DNA of 64,000 nucleotides from the NCBI RefSeq assembly GCF_963678635.1, contig NC_087068.1:58327896-58391895 (forward strand), read 5' to 3'. The DNA comes from Symsagittifera roscoffensis. Lineage: Eukaryota; Xenacoelomorpha; Acoela; Convolutidae. Within the stretch, counting starts at the first letter, position 1. The number at the start of each line of letters is the position of its first letter. The notes beneath the pieces were generated by a model, which was not told the origin of the DNA, made no database searches, and worked only from the letters and a program-made list of their open reading frames with translations. Of this stretch, positions 23,801 to 34,821 are shown one piece after another. The translations under genes were made by a program, and so were the position numbers.

Positions 23801-25445
23801 TTCTCGAGCACGGTCGAAACATATGGAAATTCGGTCGAACACGTCAAAAACATATCGATATGGTCAAGCAAAGTAGAGATACCTCAAGTACGGTCGAAAC
23901 ATACACCGATAACGTTCGAAACATATCAATACTCGGTCAAACATCGTAGCGAAACATACCTCGAGCACAGTCGAAACTTACCTCAAGCACGGCCAAAAGA
24001 TACCTCGAGCACCTTCGAAACAAATCAAAATTCGGTCGAGCATGGTCGAAACTTATCAAAATTTGGTCAAACACGGTCGCAACATACACCAACCACGGTC
24101 AAAATTGGTTGGTGTATGTTGCGACTGAAATATACCTTGAGTACAGTCGAAACATATCTCAAACACAGTAGAAACATATCAAAATTTGGTCGAACGCCGT
24201 CGAAACATTCTAGGAGCACAGTCGAAACTTGTCTCGAGCACGGTTGTTCTTGAGCCTGATCGAAATATATCAAAGTTTGGTCGAGCACGTCGACAGATAC
24301 CTCGAGCACGGTTAAAGCATACCGAAATTTGATCGAACGCCGTGGAAACATACCTCGAGCACATTCGAAGTTTACCTCGAGCACGACCAAAAGATACCTC
24401 GAGCATGGCCGAATCATTTCTGGAGCACGGTCGAAACATATCAAAACTTGGTCAAGCATGGCCGCAACATACACCAACTTCGCTCAAAATTTATCAAAAC
24501 TTGGTTTAGCACGGTCGAAACATACCTCAAGCACATACAGACCTCGAGCACAGTTGAAAATTATTGCGCGCACTGTCAAAAGATACCTCGAGCATGGTCG
24601 AAAGATACTCGAGCACGGTCGAAAATTTGGTCAAGCACGGTTGCAACATACAACGACCACGGTGAAAATTTATCAAACTTTGATTGAGCACGGTTGTAGC
24701 ATATCAAAATTTGGTCGATCACGTCGACAGATACCTCGAGCACGGTTGAAACATACCGAAATTTGAAACATACCGAAGCACGTCAAAAGATACCTCGAGC
24801 ACGGTCGAAACATACCTCGTGCACAGTCGAAACATATCTCAAACACGGTCAAAACATATCGAAATTTGGTCGAGCACCGTCGAAGCTTAACAAAATTGGG
24901 TCTAGGACGGTCGCAGTAAACACCAATCTTGGTCAAAATTGATCAAAGTTTGATTGAGCACGGTCAAAATATATGAAAGTTCGGTCTAAAACGTCGAAAA
25001 GGTATCGAAATTTGGTCAAACACGGTCGAAAGATTTATCCAGTGCAGTCGAAACATATCTAAAACGGTCGAACATCGTGGCGAAACATACCTCGAGCACA
25101 GTCAAAACTTACCTCGAGCACGGTGGAAACATACCTCAAACACGGTCGAAACATTTCAAAATTCGGTCGAAAGCCGTGGCGAAACATAACTCAAGCACGT
25201 TCGAAAGATTCCTCAGACACGGTCGAAGCATACCTCGAGCACGGTCGAAACATATCAAAGTTCGGTCGAAAACGACTGAAACACATCAAAATTTGGTCGA
25301 GCTCGGTCGAAAGATACTTCTAGTACGGTCGAAACATGCCCCGATAACGGTCAAAAGATACCATTTTTTTCGGTCGCGAAAGCCGAAACTTACCGAATTT
25401 CAGTCGAGACGTTCGAAATATACCAAATTTTGTCGAGATGGTTAT
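20870..25445. repeat. 4.6-kb minisatellite of 21-22-bp units
   Basis: About 200 degenerate tandem units fill this stretch. Two unit types mix: a 22-bp type (GGTCGAAACATACCTCGAGC plus AC) and a 21-bp type ending in CAAAATTTG in place of CCTCGAGCAC. The CTCGAG core is palindromic. Higher-order copies are clear: CACATCGACAGATACCTCG recurs at 21602, 22541 and 23610, and CATATATAAGGC recurs at 22952 and 23228 within a 276-base repeat. Open frames on both strands (up to 205 codons) arise because the units rarely contain stops. Confidence 0.9.
24076..24125. repeat. Perfect 20-bp inverted repeat inside the minisatellite
   Basis: Left arm 24076-24095 and right arm 24106-24125 are exact reverse complements (GTCGCAACATACACCAACCA), with a 10-base loop. 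The rest of the array on both sides keeps the same orientation, so this is a local fold-back and not the boundary of an inversion. Confidence 0.85.
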
Positions 25446-28400
25446 AGCATAAAGTGAGCACCTGACCTGGGATTTCTAACAATGTTCTTTTCCATCTGTC
25501 TTGTTGTTTTGCCATCACTATTTTTTGACACTGTTTGCTCGCTGATATGACAATGCAATCTAAAATTTCATGATCCAACTGTTTGTTGTCTTTTCTCTTT
25601 TTTCGTTTATAGATTGTATAATGTAAATAAATCTCGACCTAAATAAAAAAAATTAAGCAATTGGTTGACAGATTTCAATATGAGCTATGGATTTTCTGGA
25701 GCATTTGTCCGTTTTCTTAATCATTGGACGGTCAAATTGCTTTAGAGTTTCATTTACTTGATTAATTGAAAACAAGAGAGTTCAAATCGGTACTCTACGT
25801 TTCATGGCACTCAAAACCCAAATATTTATTTCAAAAAACTCGTTGAAGTTTGAACAACAAAAATGGAATATTTAAAATAGATTTTATTTAAAATGTCCAT
25901 AACTTACTTTAATTTCGTCACGCGTAATTAAACCGGGCTGTATTGCTGTATAACCAGGTTAGTCATTGCACAATGAAACTGCTATACAAACAATTTGACG
26001 AATCTACCTAATGAAGAAACGCCAGTCATACAATTTCATACAATCAAAATTGTGTGAAACATCATGATTATAAATCAAGTGAGCACAAATCATAACCGGT
26101 ACATTTAACATTTTTAGAAGTTTTGCACAGGAAAAGTCTCACGTTTCAACCTGATTTTTCTTAATACCCTGATTGACCTCGCCAAAATTCCTCAAATTTG
26201 AATATGCAAAAATGCATCAAAATAGTGGATTTTTGTTGCTTGAATTTTTTTAAATTTATACAAGTTTGTATTTGGACTATACAAGTTTTCATTTGGTCAA
26301 AATTTTGATACATTTTGATACGTCATTGCGGTCATTATGCAAGCTCTAGGTACAAAGTAACCTGACTAGACTTCTTTTGGTTTCATTTTTCGCCAAAAAG
26401 AACGCAAGCAATTGGGTCAATGAATTTGAGCTGGCAGTGTGTTCATCTAAATTGAATTTATGGGAACTTGGAGAAGAATGTTATTCAACGTTTTACTTGG
26501 TTGAAGCAACATTTAACCAACACGCTTCGATGTGATCCAAAAACAGACTAAATCAATAAAAGCAACTACAACTATTTATCCAAATCCACACAAAGCTTAA
26601 AGTTGAACAAAAAAGCCAATCAAAGCGGGAAAATCGAGCTCCGAAGACAAATAAAAAAATTGAAAAATCAGAAAAATCAGATATCAAATGACTTTTGAAA
26701 GTAGATTTTACTTTTCGAATGTAACGCGGAATAGGAAATCTTTTGATTTGGTTTTCTCAAACTGAAATAATTTCATGAAAAAAGTTTTATTCATGAACCG
26801 CTATTGAAATTCAAAGAATTTTTAAATTTGAAATTCGAAGCAACTCTGTTTTTTCTATTGTTTTGCTTTCATTAGCTCTGTAACATTTTTTGCTCGGATC
26901 ATTTCTTTTCAAGTTTTTTTCGCTAGTTAGTTTTGAGTGTTTACAAGAGGTTTTTTTTTGTTTTATTTATTCAAAATCCATTTTTGAAGAAGAATTATTT
27001 GTCGTAGCAGATGATGTTATAACTGAAATTCAGCTTGAAGCTCCGGATTAACCTCTCTTGGATAGGAAATTTGTGTTCAATTTGCGTGTTTTAAATTTTG
27101 ATTTTTTTAAAGTTCAACTTTAAATCATTTGTTAAAAGGAAGACAAACTGCATAAACGAACATCACATTTGTAACGGTCACAAAAAGCGTGAATGACTTC
27201 AAGTTTCGATACTGATGTTCAATTTTCAGGTTTCCAAGCTTTCTGTTGGAAACACTGCAACAAAACATTTAGCAAAAGTCAGCATTCTTGATATGAGTTC
27301 TATTAGAAAGTACTTTTATGTTGATTGTAAATTTAAAAACACAATTTGTTTAAATACCATTTTTTAGGAATCGATGAACGTAGTGAAAACTTATATATGG
27401 GTCGAGATGATTTTTGTTTAAGCTCAAATTTGATTTATTGCGGTTTGAGCTTATAGTTAATTTTAAGTTCAGTTCGTTTCCTTTGTAAAAAGTCGGAAAA
27501 ATTCCACTTAAATTATCAAAAGAGCAAAGGTCGCACAATAAACGTGATTAACTTCTAATTTTGAAAGTGGATTTTTTTCCAGATTTCCAAGCGGAAGAAA
27601 AAGTTTATCAATTGATCCAATTTTTTCAAATTGAATTAATGATTATTAAAAAGTAGTTAATCCTGTTTGAAGTTAAATCAGCTTAAGGGCCATTTAACTT
27701 TTTCTTCGAAAGTCGAAAAATTAAGTGCAGAAAGTCCCTTTTTTCTTTCCCGTGGTTCTATTGACTTTGGTCCAACTGTCTGTTGGCTGTGTTTTGATTT
27801 TGATCAATGTTCCAAATTTCAATTCTTGTTTGCCTATAGTTGCTTAATCTAATTGTTTGTTTTTTTGTTGTCGTTTTATATTCATCAATTCAGATAGGAT
27901 TTTTTATCTTTGAAAAACGTTAGTTGAGAAAATTATTTTGTAAGTAACTGAATTTTTATCCAATTTCCTTGAGTTCATTGATGTTTTTCGATTTGAGTTC
28001 AATTCGATTTTTAGTAGTTTGATTTTTGACTTCTTTTAGTTTAAAATCAAAGCATTTGCATTAAAAAATTTTGCTCCGAAAGTGTTTGTGTTTTCAAAAC
28101 AATGAAAACTTCGAACTGAAATTAAAAATTAAAGAGTTTATAAACGGAAAAAATTAAGGTAAAAATTGTTTTTGCTGGGCGGTTGCACAATTCTTGACAT
28201 GGAGGCTTTTAAAAAAACCAATTAAATATTAGACTCTTTTGCATGGATGGGTTAGGGCGAGAGATAATAGTTGGGTGGTTGAACTCCATCTGCCCCTTAC
28301 CTCAAAGATTTGACATTCCCGCCACCCATAGGTTTCTGTTTGATACTAATTTAAACTTTTTTTCTTGCTTTTCCAAGAATTCTCATGCAGCAAAAATCTC

Positions 28401-29450
28401 ACCCCTGCATTCAAAAATCCTAACCTTATTCCTCCCTATGTTCGGAAAAAAAAGCTTTTAAAGTTTTTGGGCTTGTTTTTTTTTGTAGTTTATAACGCAA
28501 CACGGTACAGCAATGCAAAATTGTTTCAGGTTTTTGATTTAAGTGCACTCATTATTCTGCAATCACCCTTGATCACCGACTTTCAGACTATAAATCACAG
28601 TTTGATGACTCAGTTCAAAAAAAAAAACAAATTAAAAATGTTTATGCTCGATTGATTTTACACTTACATTAGCTAGCGTTAACCAATCGAAACAAACCCT
28701 TTTTTCAGATTAACAATTTGTCCAACAGAATCACTGGTTGTTCTGGTCAAAACTTGCATCTACCGCACTTTGTTTTTACGTTAAACAGAACAAAGTAGTT
28801 TTTCTTCATATAGATCTGGAGATCTGGACGATTGATTTATAAGTTCATGAAACGTTCGAAAAATACAGAACACATTGTAAATAATAATGAATTTTTAAAT
28901 GCAATTAGGTATATATGCAGCGGTTGAGTTAAACTCAAATTGATCTGTTAAAAGGTAGGAATCAAAAATAGCGCAAAAAAAACGTGAATGATATCTAATT
29001 TCGAAGCAAAGTTTTCTTTTTGAGATTTTGAGGTCCGCCATGATAGGAGTTCACCACTAGGGTTTTTACTCGGGTACGTGGCTACTAGCATTTACCGGCG
29101 TCTATTCTTAGTTCGAATTTTATTACATTCAAATCCCTGATGAAGAATTTTTGTGATATTTTTCTCATGTTTTCATTCATCTGATATTCCAATATTCTTG
29201 ATCAAAATTTTATATCAATTATATTGGACTTATAATAGATTATAATTCATTTATAATTGACATCAAAATTGAATATTATAATGGATTTTTTCCACCATAT
29301 AATTTATTTTTTGACTCTGCGACCAAAAACTCTTCAGATAAAAAATTATGGACAGATTATTTTTTTTATCGAACACAGAATTGGCAGAAAATAGATCACA
29401 ATCGGAAAAGCTCCAGTGCGGGCAGTTTTAACCCCGAATTTTCATGGTTC
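25446..29450. other. A+T-rich intergenic DNA, no supported gene
   Basis: No long open frame with coding character was found. A short open segment ends at about 27051 (IFEEELFVVADDVITEIQ) and could be a terminal exon or chance. Three loosely similar segments (27125-27245, 27480-27590, 28940-29030) share a core like GCACAAAAAACGTGAATGA followed by CTTCTAATTTCGAA, suggesting an old low-copy repeat. Confidence 0.5.
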
Positions 29451-29491
29451 AAACATGTTTTTTGTGCATCCAGTTTTTGTTCAGCCGTATT

Positions 29492-29603
29492 TCTTCGGTC
29501 CACACGGTCTGTACCTAGCATGTTCTGGTCCACACGGTCTGAACATACCGTATTTCGGTCGCAATGGTCTGCACATGCTAAATTTGGTCCACGCAGTCCG
29601 AGC
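29492..29603. repeat. 30-bp minisatellite, about 3.7 units
   Basis: Units begin TTCGGTCCACACGGTCTG at about 29493, 29523, 29553 and 29583, with increasing divergence toward the end. The period is 30 bases, so one frame gives 10-residue peptide repeats of the form FGPHGLYLAC. No gene context supports translation. Confidence 0.7.
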
Positions 29604-29702
29604 TTAAAAACAAGACCTCGACCCGAGAAGCGACCATGCGCTGAACAAAAATTTGTTAAAAAGTAAGACTTTATTTTTCAAATTTTCGAAATCTGTTTTC
29701 AT

Positions 29703-30636
29703 CGTATGATGTTTCCTTGATAGACTTTCGGTTTTATATATTCAAAATAATCTAGTTTAAGAGCCCAACATGGCCGATTGTTTTATTGTAAAAGATTGCA
29801 AAATTATAGGGCAAGTTCTCTACGGCTATACTAGACCTGTACCCAGATAGTATGGATAATAATCATGATAATAACCTGTTTTCAATCCAATGGTAACTAA
29901 ATGGTTTTGAAACAAAACAGCAAAACTTTTGAACAAGAAAAGATTGGGAGGACGCTATTAAACCTCATTGTCTGTTTTGAGGTGCCTCAGATCAGCGATG
30001 GAATGCCTACGTAGATATTTTCCGCTAATAAATATATCTGTCCATTACTTAGAAATTCAATTTGCTTTTACTTGAGAAGAAAACCTGTTCTAGCGGATGA
30101 TACGTTTTGAATTTCATCATCTGCCGAACACCAACTGCCCAAAAGATCAAACGGAACCAAAGTAGATCCCGTATGATGTTTCCTTGATAGACTTTCGGTT
30201 TTATATATTCAAAATAATCTAGTTTAAGAGCCCAACATGGCCGATTGTTTTATTGTAAAAGATTGCAAAATTATAGGGCAAGTTCTCTACGGCTATACTA
30301 GACCTGTACCCAGATAGTATGGATAATAATCATGATAATAACCTGTTTTCAATCCAATGGTAACTAAATGGTTTTGAAACAAAACAGCAAAACTTTTGAA
30401 CAAGAAAAGATTGGGAGGACGCTATTAAACCTCATTGTCTGTTTTGAGGTGCCTCAGATCAGCGATGGAATGCCTACGTAGATATTTTCCGCTAATAAAT
30501 ATATCTGTCCATTACTTAGAAATTCAATTTGCTTTTACTTGAGAAGAAAACCTGTTCTAGCGGATGATACGTTTTGAATTTCATCATCTGCCGAACACCA
30601 ACTGCCCAAAAGATCAAACGGAACCAAAGTAGATCC
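29703..30636. repeat. 467-bp tandem duplication, apparently perfect
   Basis: Copy 1 is 29703-30169 and copy 2 is 30170-30636. Every line compared by eye was identical, including CGTATGATGTTTCCTTGATA at both starts and CCAAAGTAGATCC at both ends. The unit has no recognisable gene. Such identity means either a very recent duplication or an assembly artefact about 1 kb from a gap. Confidence 0.9.
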
Positions 30637-31706
30637 TGAAAGTGACAATTGAAATGAATTGGTTCCTGGCAAAAATGTATCTGGTCATCTCCAAATCACA
30701 GTGAAAGGAAACCAAGACCATTTGTCTATTAGTTTCACCACATTTGCCATGCTAAGCAACTCTGATCACGCAAAGCAAAGAATTCAATCACTAAAAACAG
30801 TTATAAAGTTCATGTTACAAATTAAACTTGTGTGAAGTGCACGTGGATTCTAAATGCTTCATTTTTAACAGTGATTATAGGCAAATCGAACTTAAAAGCA
30901 ACTTCACATTCCCCGAGCCGTATAGGGGAGAGGGAGATGTTAACTTTGTTCTGAGTTCGATTTTTCAGCCGATCAGTATCGTATTATAGAAGTATTTTAT
31001 TAGTAGTATTGTATCGTATCCCGAATCCTAGGGGTGGCATAAGAGGGGTTCTCACGTAAAGCAAAATCCTAAGATGTAACTCCTGAACTTTCTGAAGTAA
31101 CCACTACCCAGGATTTTGTAAGCAAACGAAACTTTCCAGCGAAACGAAACGATAACAAAAGGCCCACTACTTAGGATCTTGCTTAGCTTAGCGTAACAGC
31201 ACGGGACACGACACACAACTCTTCCTATTTCCAATTTCTGGGGTCCTTTTCATTGATCGTGTTTAATGTTACAGATCACACGAATTGATATCTTGATTTC
31301 GGGCAATCAAATTTTCGACTTAGTAGAGATATGTTGGTTAAATTGGAATGAAACTTTGTGGAACCTAATGAAAAAATCGCCGGCGAAATTGGCAGCGTAG
31401 CTCAGCTGTTGGCAGCACAAAACTAACTAGTCAACTTATGCAATATTTCACAGTGAAATGGTAACAGTTTGAAAAACCTCTCTAAGCCCGGCGGCCGTTT
31501 CTGGGCGGGGTTGTAACAACCTTTCAACTTAGAAAAAAGAAATAGGAGAGAACTTGGTCTACTAAAGGTATCGATAATTAATTTTAACAACTTAGAGTCC
31601 TCTGAACCACGGACAGAAAAAATCTAAGTTTTAAGTTCGGCAAAGATTTCTACGTCGTGTTTCTTGAGAGAGTAAAGTAATTCGAAAAAAGAATACGAGT
31701 TGTTTT
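30637..31706. other. Intergenic DNA with a fold-back candidate
   Basis: No gene was recognised. Between 31058 and 31200 the segment GTAAAGCAAAATCCTAAG is followed about 110 bases later by an imperfect inverted copy (CTTAGGATCTTGCTTAG), which could be a small inverted-repeat element. A short tRNA-A-box-like string lies at 31396. At about 31489-31512 CCCGGCGGCC...TGGGCGGGG can form a GC hairpin. Confidence 0.4.
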
Positions 31707-31906
31707 NNNNNNNNNNNNNNNNNNNNNNNNNNNNNNNNNNNNNNNNNNNNNNNNNNNNNNNNNNNNNNNNNNNNNNNNNNNNNNNNNNNNNNNNNNNNNN
31801 NNNNNNNNNNNNNNNNNNNNNNNNNNNNNNNNNNNNNNNNNNNNNNNNNNNNNNNNNNNNNNNNNNNNNNNNNNNNNNNNNNNNNNNNNNNNNNNNNNNN
31901 NNNNNN
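31707..31906. other. Assembly gap (200 N)
   Basis: A run of exactly 200 N, a common placeholder size, so the real gap length is unknown. Flanking sequence does not show which elements meet here. Confidence 1.
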
Positions 31907-31973
31907 AAAACAGTGGCAAAGGTCTCGCGATATTTTGTAGTGTGAACAATTTGATTAAAGGATTTAAACTACC

Positions 31974-32382
31974 ATGACAAAACTTCCGATTACAGTTGAG
32001 TGCATGTTCGGCTATTGCAAAGTGCAACCCTTGAAACTAAAGTATGATAATACAACTGCAGAAGCGTTTGAGCTAATGATAACGACAAAACAATCAAAAA
32101 GTAAGTGCTGACAAATTTACAGCAATTAAAGGATCCTTTGAATCATTATGCAAAAAAAAAACTTGCAAAAATATAGCACAAACAGAAAAATTGTGTGACA
32201 AATCTTGCATCAAACAAAGTAACAAGAAAAACTGTCCCATGTCTAATTTCATTTGGAGCATAACAGTCTTTGAAATTAGTTTGTCGTCTAGAGTTTTGTA
32301 TAAGGGCTCGCTAAATCAAGACGTTTTTACGTTTTTTTTTCAGAAGGACTACGAACAGTTGTTTACCGATGAAATGTTTTGA
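31974..32382 (+). CDS. Possible small Cys-rich protein with a 22-nt intron
   Basis: An ATG at 31974 opens a frame that reads to 32100 and meets a consensus donor GTAAGT. Removing 32101-32122 (which ends TTTACAG) joins the frame in phase to a second open stretch ending at TGA 32380-32382, for a 128-aa protein. The second part contains Cys-Lys pairs (SLCKKKTCKN, KLCDKSC, KKNCPM). No family was recognised and no clear signal peptide is present. A 22-nt intron is unusually short. The alternatives are an assembly error near the gap, a frameshifted pseudogene, or splicing to the T-rich acceptor at about 32343. Confidence 0.3.
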
Positions 32383-32569
32383 GTTTTTGACATACCAACA
32401 CAAAAACCTTCAACTAACATTTGATTGATGCAAACAAAAAATTGATTGAAATGAAATTCACGAGTCTGAGCCATTTTAAACATGAAAATTAATGTGAGAT
32501 GACACTTCCAGCATCATTGCCAATGTTGTTTCACTTTCTTTCACATTTTACTTAATTTTACCTGCAATT

Positions 32570-32690
32570 AGTAGATGTTAGAGCTAAAGTGGGGGGGGGG
32601 GGTGCGTGACCCCATGTAATAACATACGTTATAGATTTCGGGTCAGCCTCGCTATGTATTAAGATTGGAAATGTCTCTAGCCTTTCTTAG
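32570..32690 (+). repeat. Left terminal inverted repeat of Polinton B
   Basis: It matches the reverse complement of 45400-45500 almost base for base: AGTAGATGTT, GAGCTAAAGT, a G run (32591-32602), a TGACCCCATGTA segment and CAGCCTCGCTATGTATTAAG. These are the ends used by the integrase and for protein-primed replication. Confidence 0.9.
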
Positions 32691-32699
32691 TTAGCCTTT

Positions 32700-33392
32700 C
32701 ATACTATCTTGATACTATGGCAAGAATTTTTCAAAAGCTTTTTGAACTGTATTTCTGCAAAGATTGATAATTCATGTACTGTCCTGTAGAAAGTATATTT
32801 CCACTCTTCATTTTGGAGATAAAGAGCTTGTTGTATCACCGACTATTATATATTCTATAATATCACTATATAATATTAGAGAATGCATTCTTATAGTGTT
32901 GTAAGAATACTGAGGATAATGTGGACCTTTTCCTTTCATTATAACCCCTGTTTGATTTTGTTCTGAATCACAACCAATAATTTGACTCAAATCAACACTC
33001 TGAATTATGAACAATGATTGATTCTCAGGTAAATGAACGGCAACCTTTTGTGTAATTTTATCTACTGATACATAGATTCTGTTATACTCACCTAGATGTT
33101 CGCGAGCGCGAGTTTTGTTGTTCATGTCTACAACTATATCAACAATACTTGGATACAATCCTGGTTCAATGTTCATCGGTACAATGTTTCTTTTCTCCTC
33201 AGAACTTTCTCTACCATCTACGAATGTAAGCTTTCCCTCTGTAACATTTTGGTACAAAAAAGGGTATGATTTTTCTGAAATAGCAACCTCCCATTCTCCT
33301 TTCAAATGAATTTGTTCGGGTAAAAAGTTTTTAAAAGAACTAAAAATATGATTCGGATAACAATTAAAAGATGCGTTGGAAACCATCTCCAT
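32700..33392 (-). CDS. Polinton structural-protein candidate (integrase-linked), C-terminus damaged
   Basis: The ATG is at 33390-33392 and the open frame runs to 32808 (194 aa). It has the pattern of a protein family commonly encoded beside the integrase in animal Polintons: an early LKGEWEVAISEKSYP motif (residues about 32-46) and a late HSLILYSDIIEYIIVGDT motif (residues about 168-185). The family is thought to be a virion component, possibly penton or minor capsid, but its identity is not settled here. After the stop, a shifted frame (about 32812-32700) continues the family pattern with STGQYMNYQSL, so the original protein was longer and is now frameshifted. It lies directly downstream of integrase on the same strand. 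Confidence 0.6.
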
Positions 33393-33489
33393 AGTAAAAG
33401 AAACTATGACAACTGAAAGATAGAAATTTAATTTAAAAAATGAGTTACCTTCAATCAGAACATTTTCTCAGCTCTTTTTCATGAAAGTG

Positions 33490-34450
33490 CTACAGATTTT
33501 CTCCTTTGTCGAGATCTTTTATGATGTATGTAGGAGGCTTTTTTGTAGTTATTGTCGAAATATAAAAAAGTTCATCTGTAAATTGTGGTTTGTATCTTTT
33601 TCGGAAAGAAATATCATTCTTTGAAATTTTCACTCTGTCTCCAACTTTGAAATTTAGTTTCTTTTACCTTGTTAGAGGTTTATTGTACAGAATTGAGAAA
33701 AAATCAGTATTCTAGACGTCTCTTGGGGATTTTCCAATAGATCTATTGACGCGACAATTCATTGTAGATACAAATCGGGCAACTTGTGAATGAGTTGTTC
33801 ACCATGATCTTCTACGTAACGGTAAATTATGTGTTTTAATGATTGAATGGCGCTTTTGTTTCACTCATTGTCGAGTAATTTTTAGTGTTTTTTTCCTTGC
33901 AATAATTTTTGTAAGTTCCCCCCTTATTCTGTTCCTTTATCAACCCAAATCTTTTTAGAAGTGTTTTTTCGAGAAATCATTTTTTTGAAAGTTTGTAAAG
34001 TGTCTTTGGCATATTTAGCTTTCATTGTTTGAACTCTGACAAATCGCGAAAAAAATCAACAGCAACCAATAAATATTTGACTCCATTGTTTTGACTCGCT
34101 AGTTTGTCCACCAATGCCAAGTCCATACACCAATTATCATTGATATATTTATATAAAACGCTTGAAGCCTTCGGAAACGTCTTATTGTTCGACCAAATTT
34201 TGTATATGATGTCTTGGTTTAAAAACACTGTTCTACTTTCTTTTTTGACAACCCGCTTGCTTTACTCAAATTTCGCACAGAACCGTACGCAGATCTGCAC
34301 CTAGAATACAATCTGTTTTTACTTACTTTTTCAGACTTTGAAAGGGATGCAAGCTCCTCTGTCTTCCGCTTTGGCATTCTTGTTGAAAACAAGTTTAGGT
34401 GGAATTTCAGTTGACTCCAAAAATGGCAAATAAATATCGGAAAAGTCGGT
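33490..34450 (-). pseudogene. Retrovirus-like integrase of Polinton B, broken
   Basis: On the - strand, in order: an N-terminal segment CRSAYGSVRNLSKASGL (about 34235-34310), a core segment NDNWCMDLALVDKLASQNNG (about 34080-34140) with the first catalytic Asp, a second segment IWVDKGTE (about 33935-33960) with the second Asp, SLKHIIYRYVEDHGEQLIHK (about 33780-33840), and a C-terminal chromo/SH3-like part with YKPQFTDELF and KKPPTYIIKDL (33520-33600). This enzyme inserts Polinton DNA. At least four stops or frameshifts divide it. It is followed by the structural-protein candidate. Confidence 0.85.
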
Positions 34451-34738
34451 ATTTTTCCGCTTTGGTGCACACACAAAGTTAACAATTGGTTCTTTTTTGT
34501 CTCGATTATCTAATTTGATTTTTTCCGACTGACTTAGTCTAATTCTAGGAGAATTCAAAATTAAATCAATAAGGTGCTTACTGTTAATTGTTTTCAAGTT
34601 TGCATTTACAGCACTGTAAATAGAATTAAAATCTTTTGGTACAATTTCCTCTTTTTCTTGCTGTTGTTCCAAATTTTTTTTTGGAAGTGTACTTTGTGAT
34701 TGATAATTTGAGTAAGGAATAAGAACAAACTGATCCAT
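34331..34738 (-). CDS. Conserved-looking Polinton protein of unknown function, 135 aa
   Basis: An intact frame from ATG at 34736-34738 to TGA. It contains SIYSAVNANLKTINSKHL (residues about 39-56) and SPRIRLSQSEKIKLDNRDKK (about 68-87), and ends GACIPFKV. Proteins of this style occur next to the integrase in related Polintons, but no function is known to me. No membrane span or Cys cluster is present. The integrase frame overlaps its 3' end in another register. Confidence 0.5.
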   Translation of the reverse strand: MDQFVLIPYSNYQSQSTLPKKNLEQQQEKEEIVPKDFNSIYSAVNANLKTINSKHLIDLILNSPRIRLSQSEKIKLDNRDKKEPIVNFVCAPKRKNTDFSDIYLPFLESTEIPPKLVFNKNAKAEDRGACIPFKV

Positions 34739-34821
34739 ACTATGTCAATCGTTTAATAACAAAAGAAGTGATAACAGATATTAATTGTAAGCCTTTTGGC
34801 GAGTTTACAATAGTTCTCCTT

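Noticed and set aside
21628-24253. Open frames of 90-205 codons inside the minisatellite as real protein genes
   Set aside because: They occur on both strands and in several frames at once and consist only of repeat units, so they follow from a stop-poor repeat.
20870-25445. CRISPR array
   Set aside because: The units vary continuously with no constant repeats and unique spacers, and the context is eukaryotic.
31390-31480. tRNA gene suggested by TAGCTCAGCTG at 31396
   Set aside because: No B box at the correct distance and no cloverleaf arms; at most an A-box-like chance match.
34311-34336. GTAAGT...TTCTAG on the - strand in the Polinton integrase as a 26-nt intron
   Set aside because: The integrase frame reads straight through, and removal would shift the frame into a stop.
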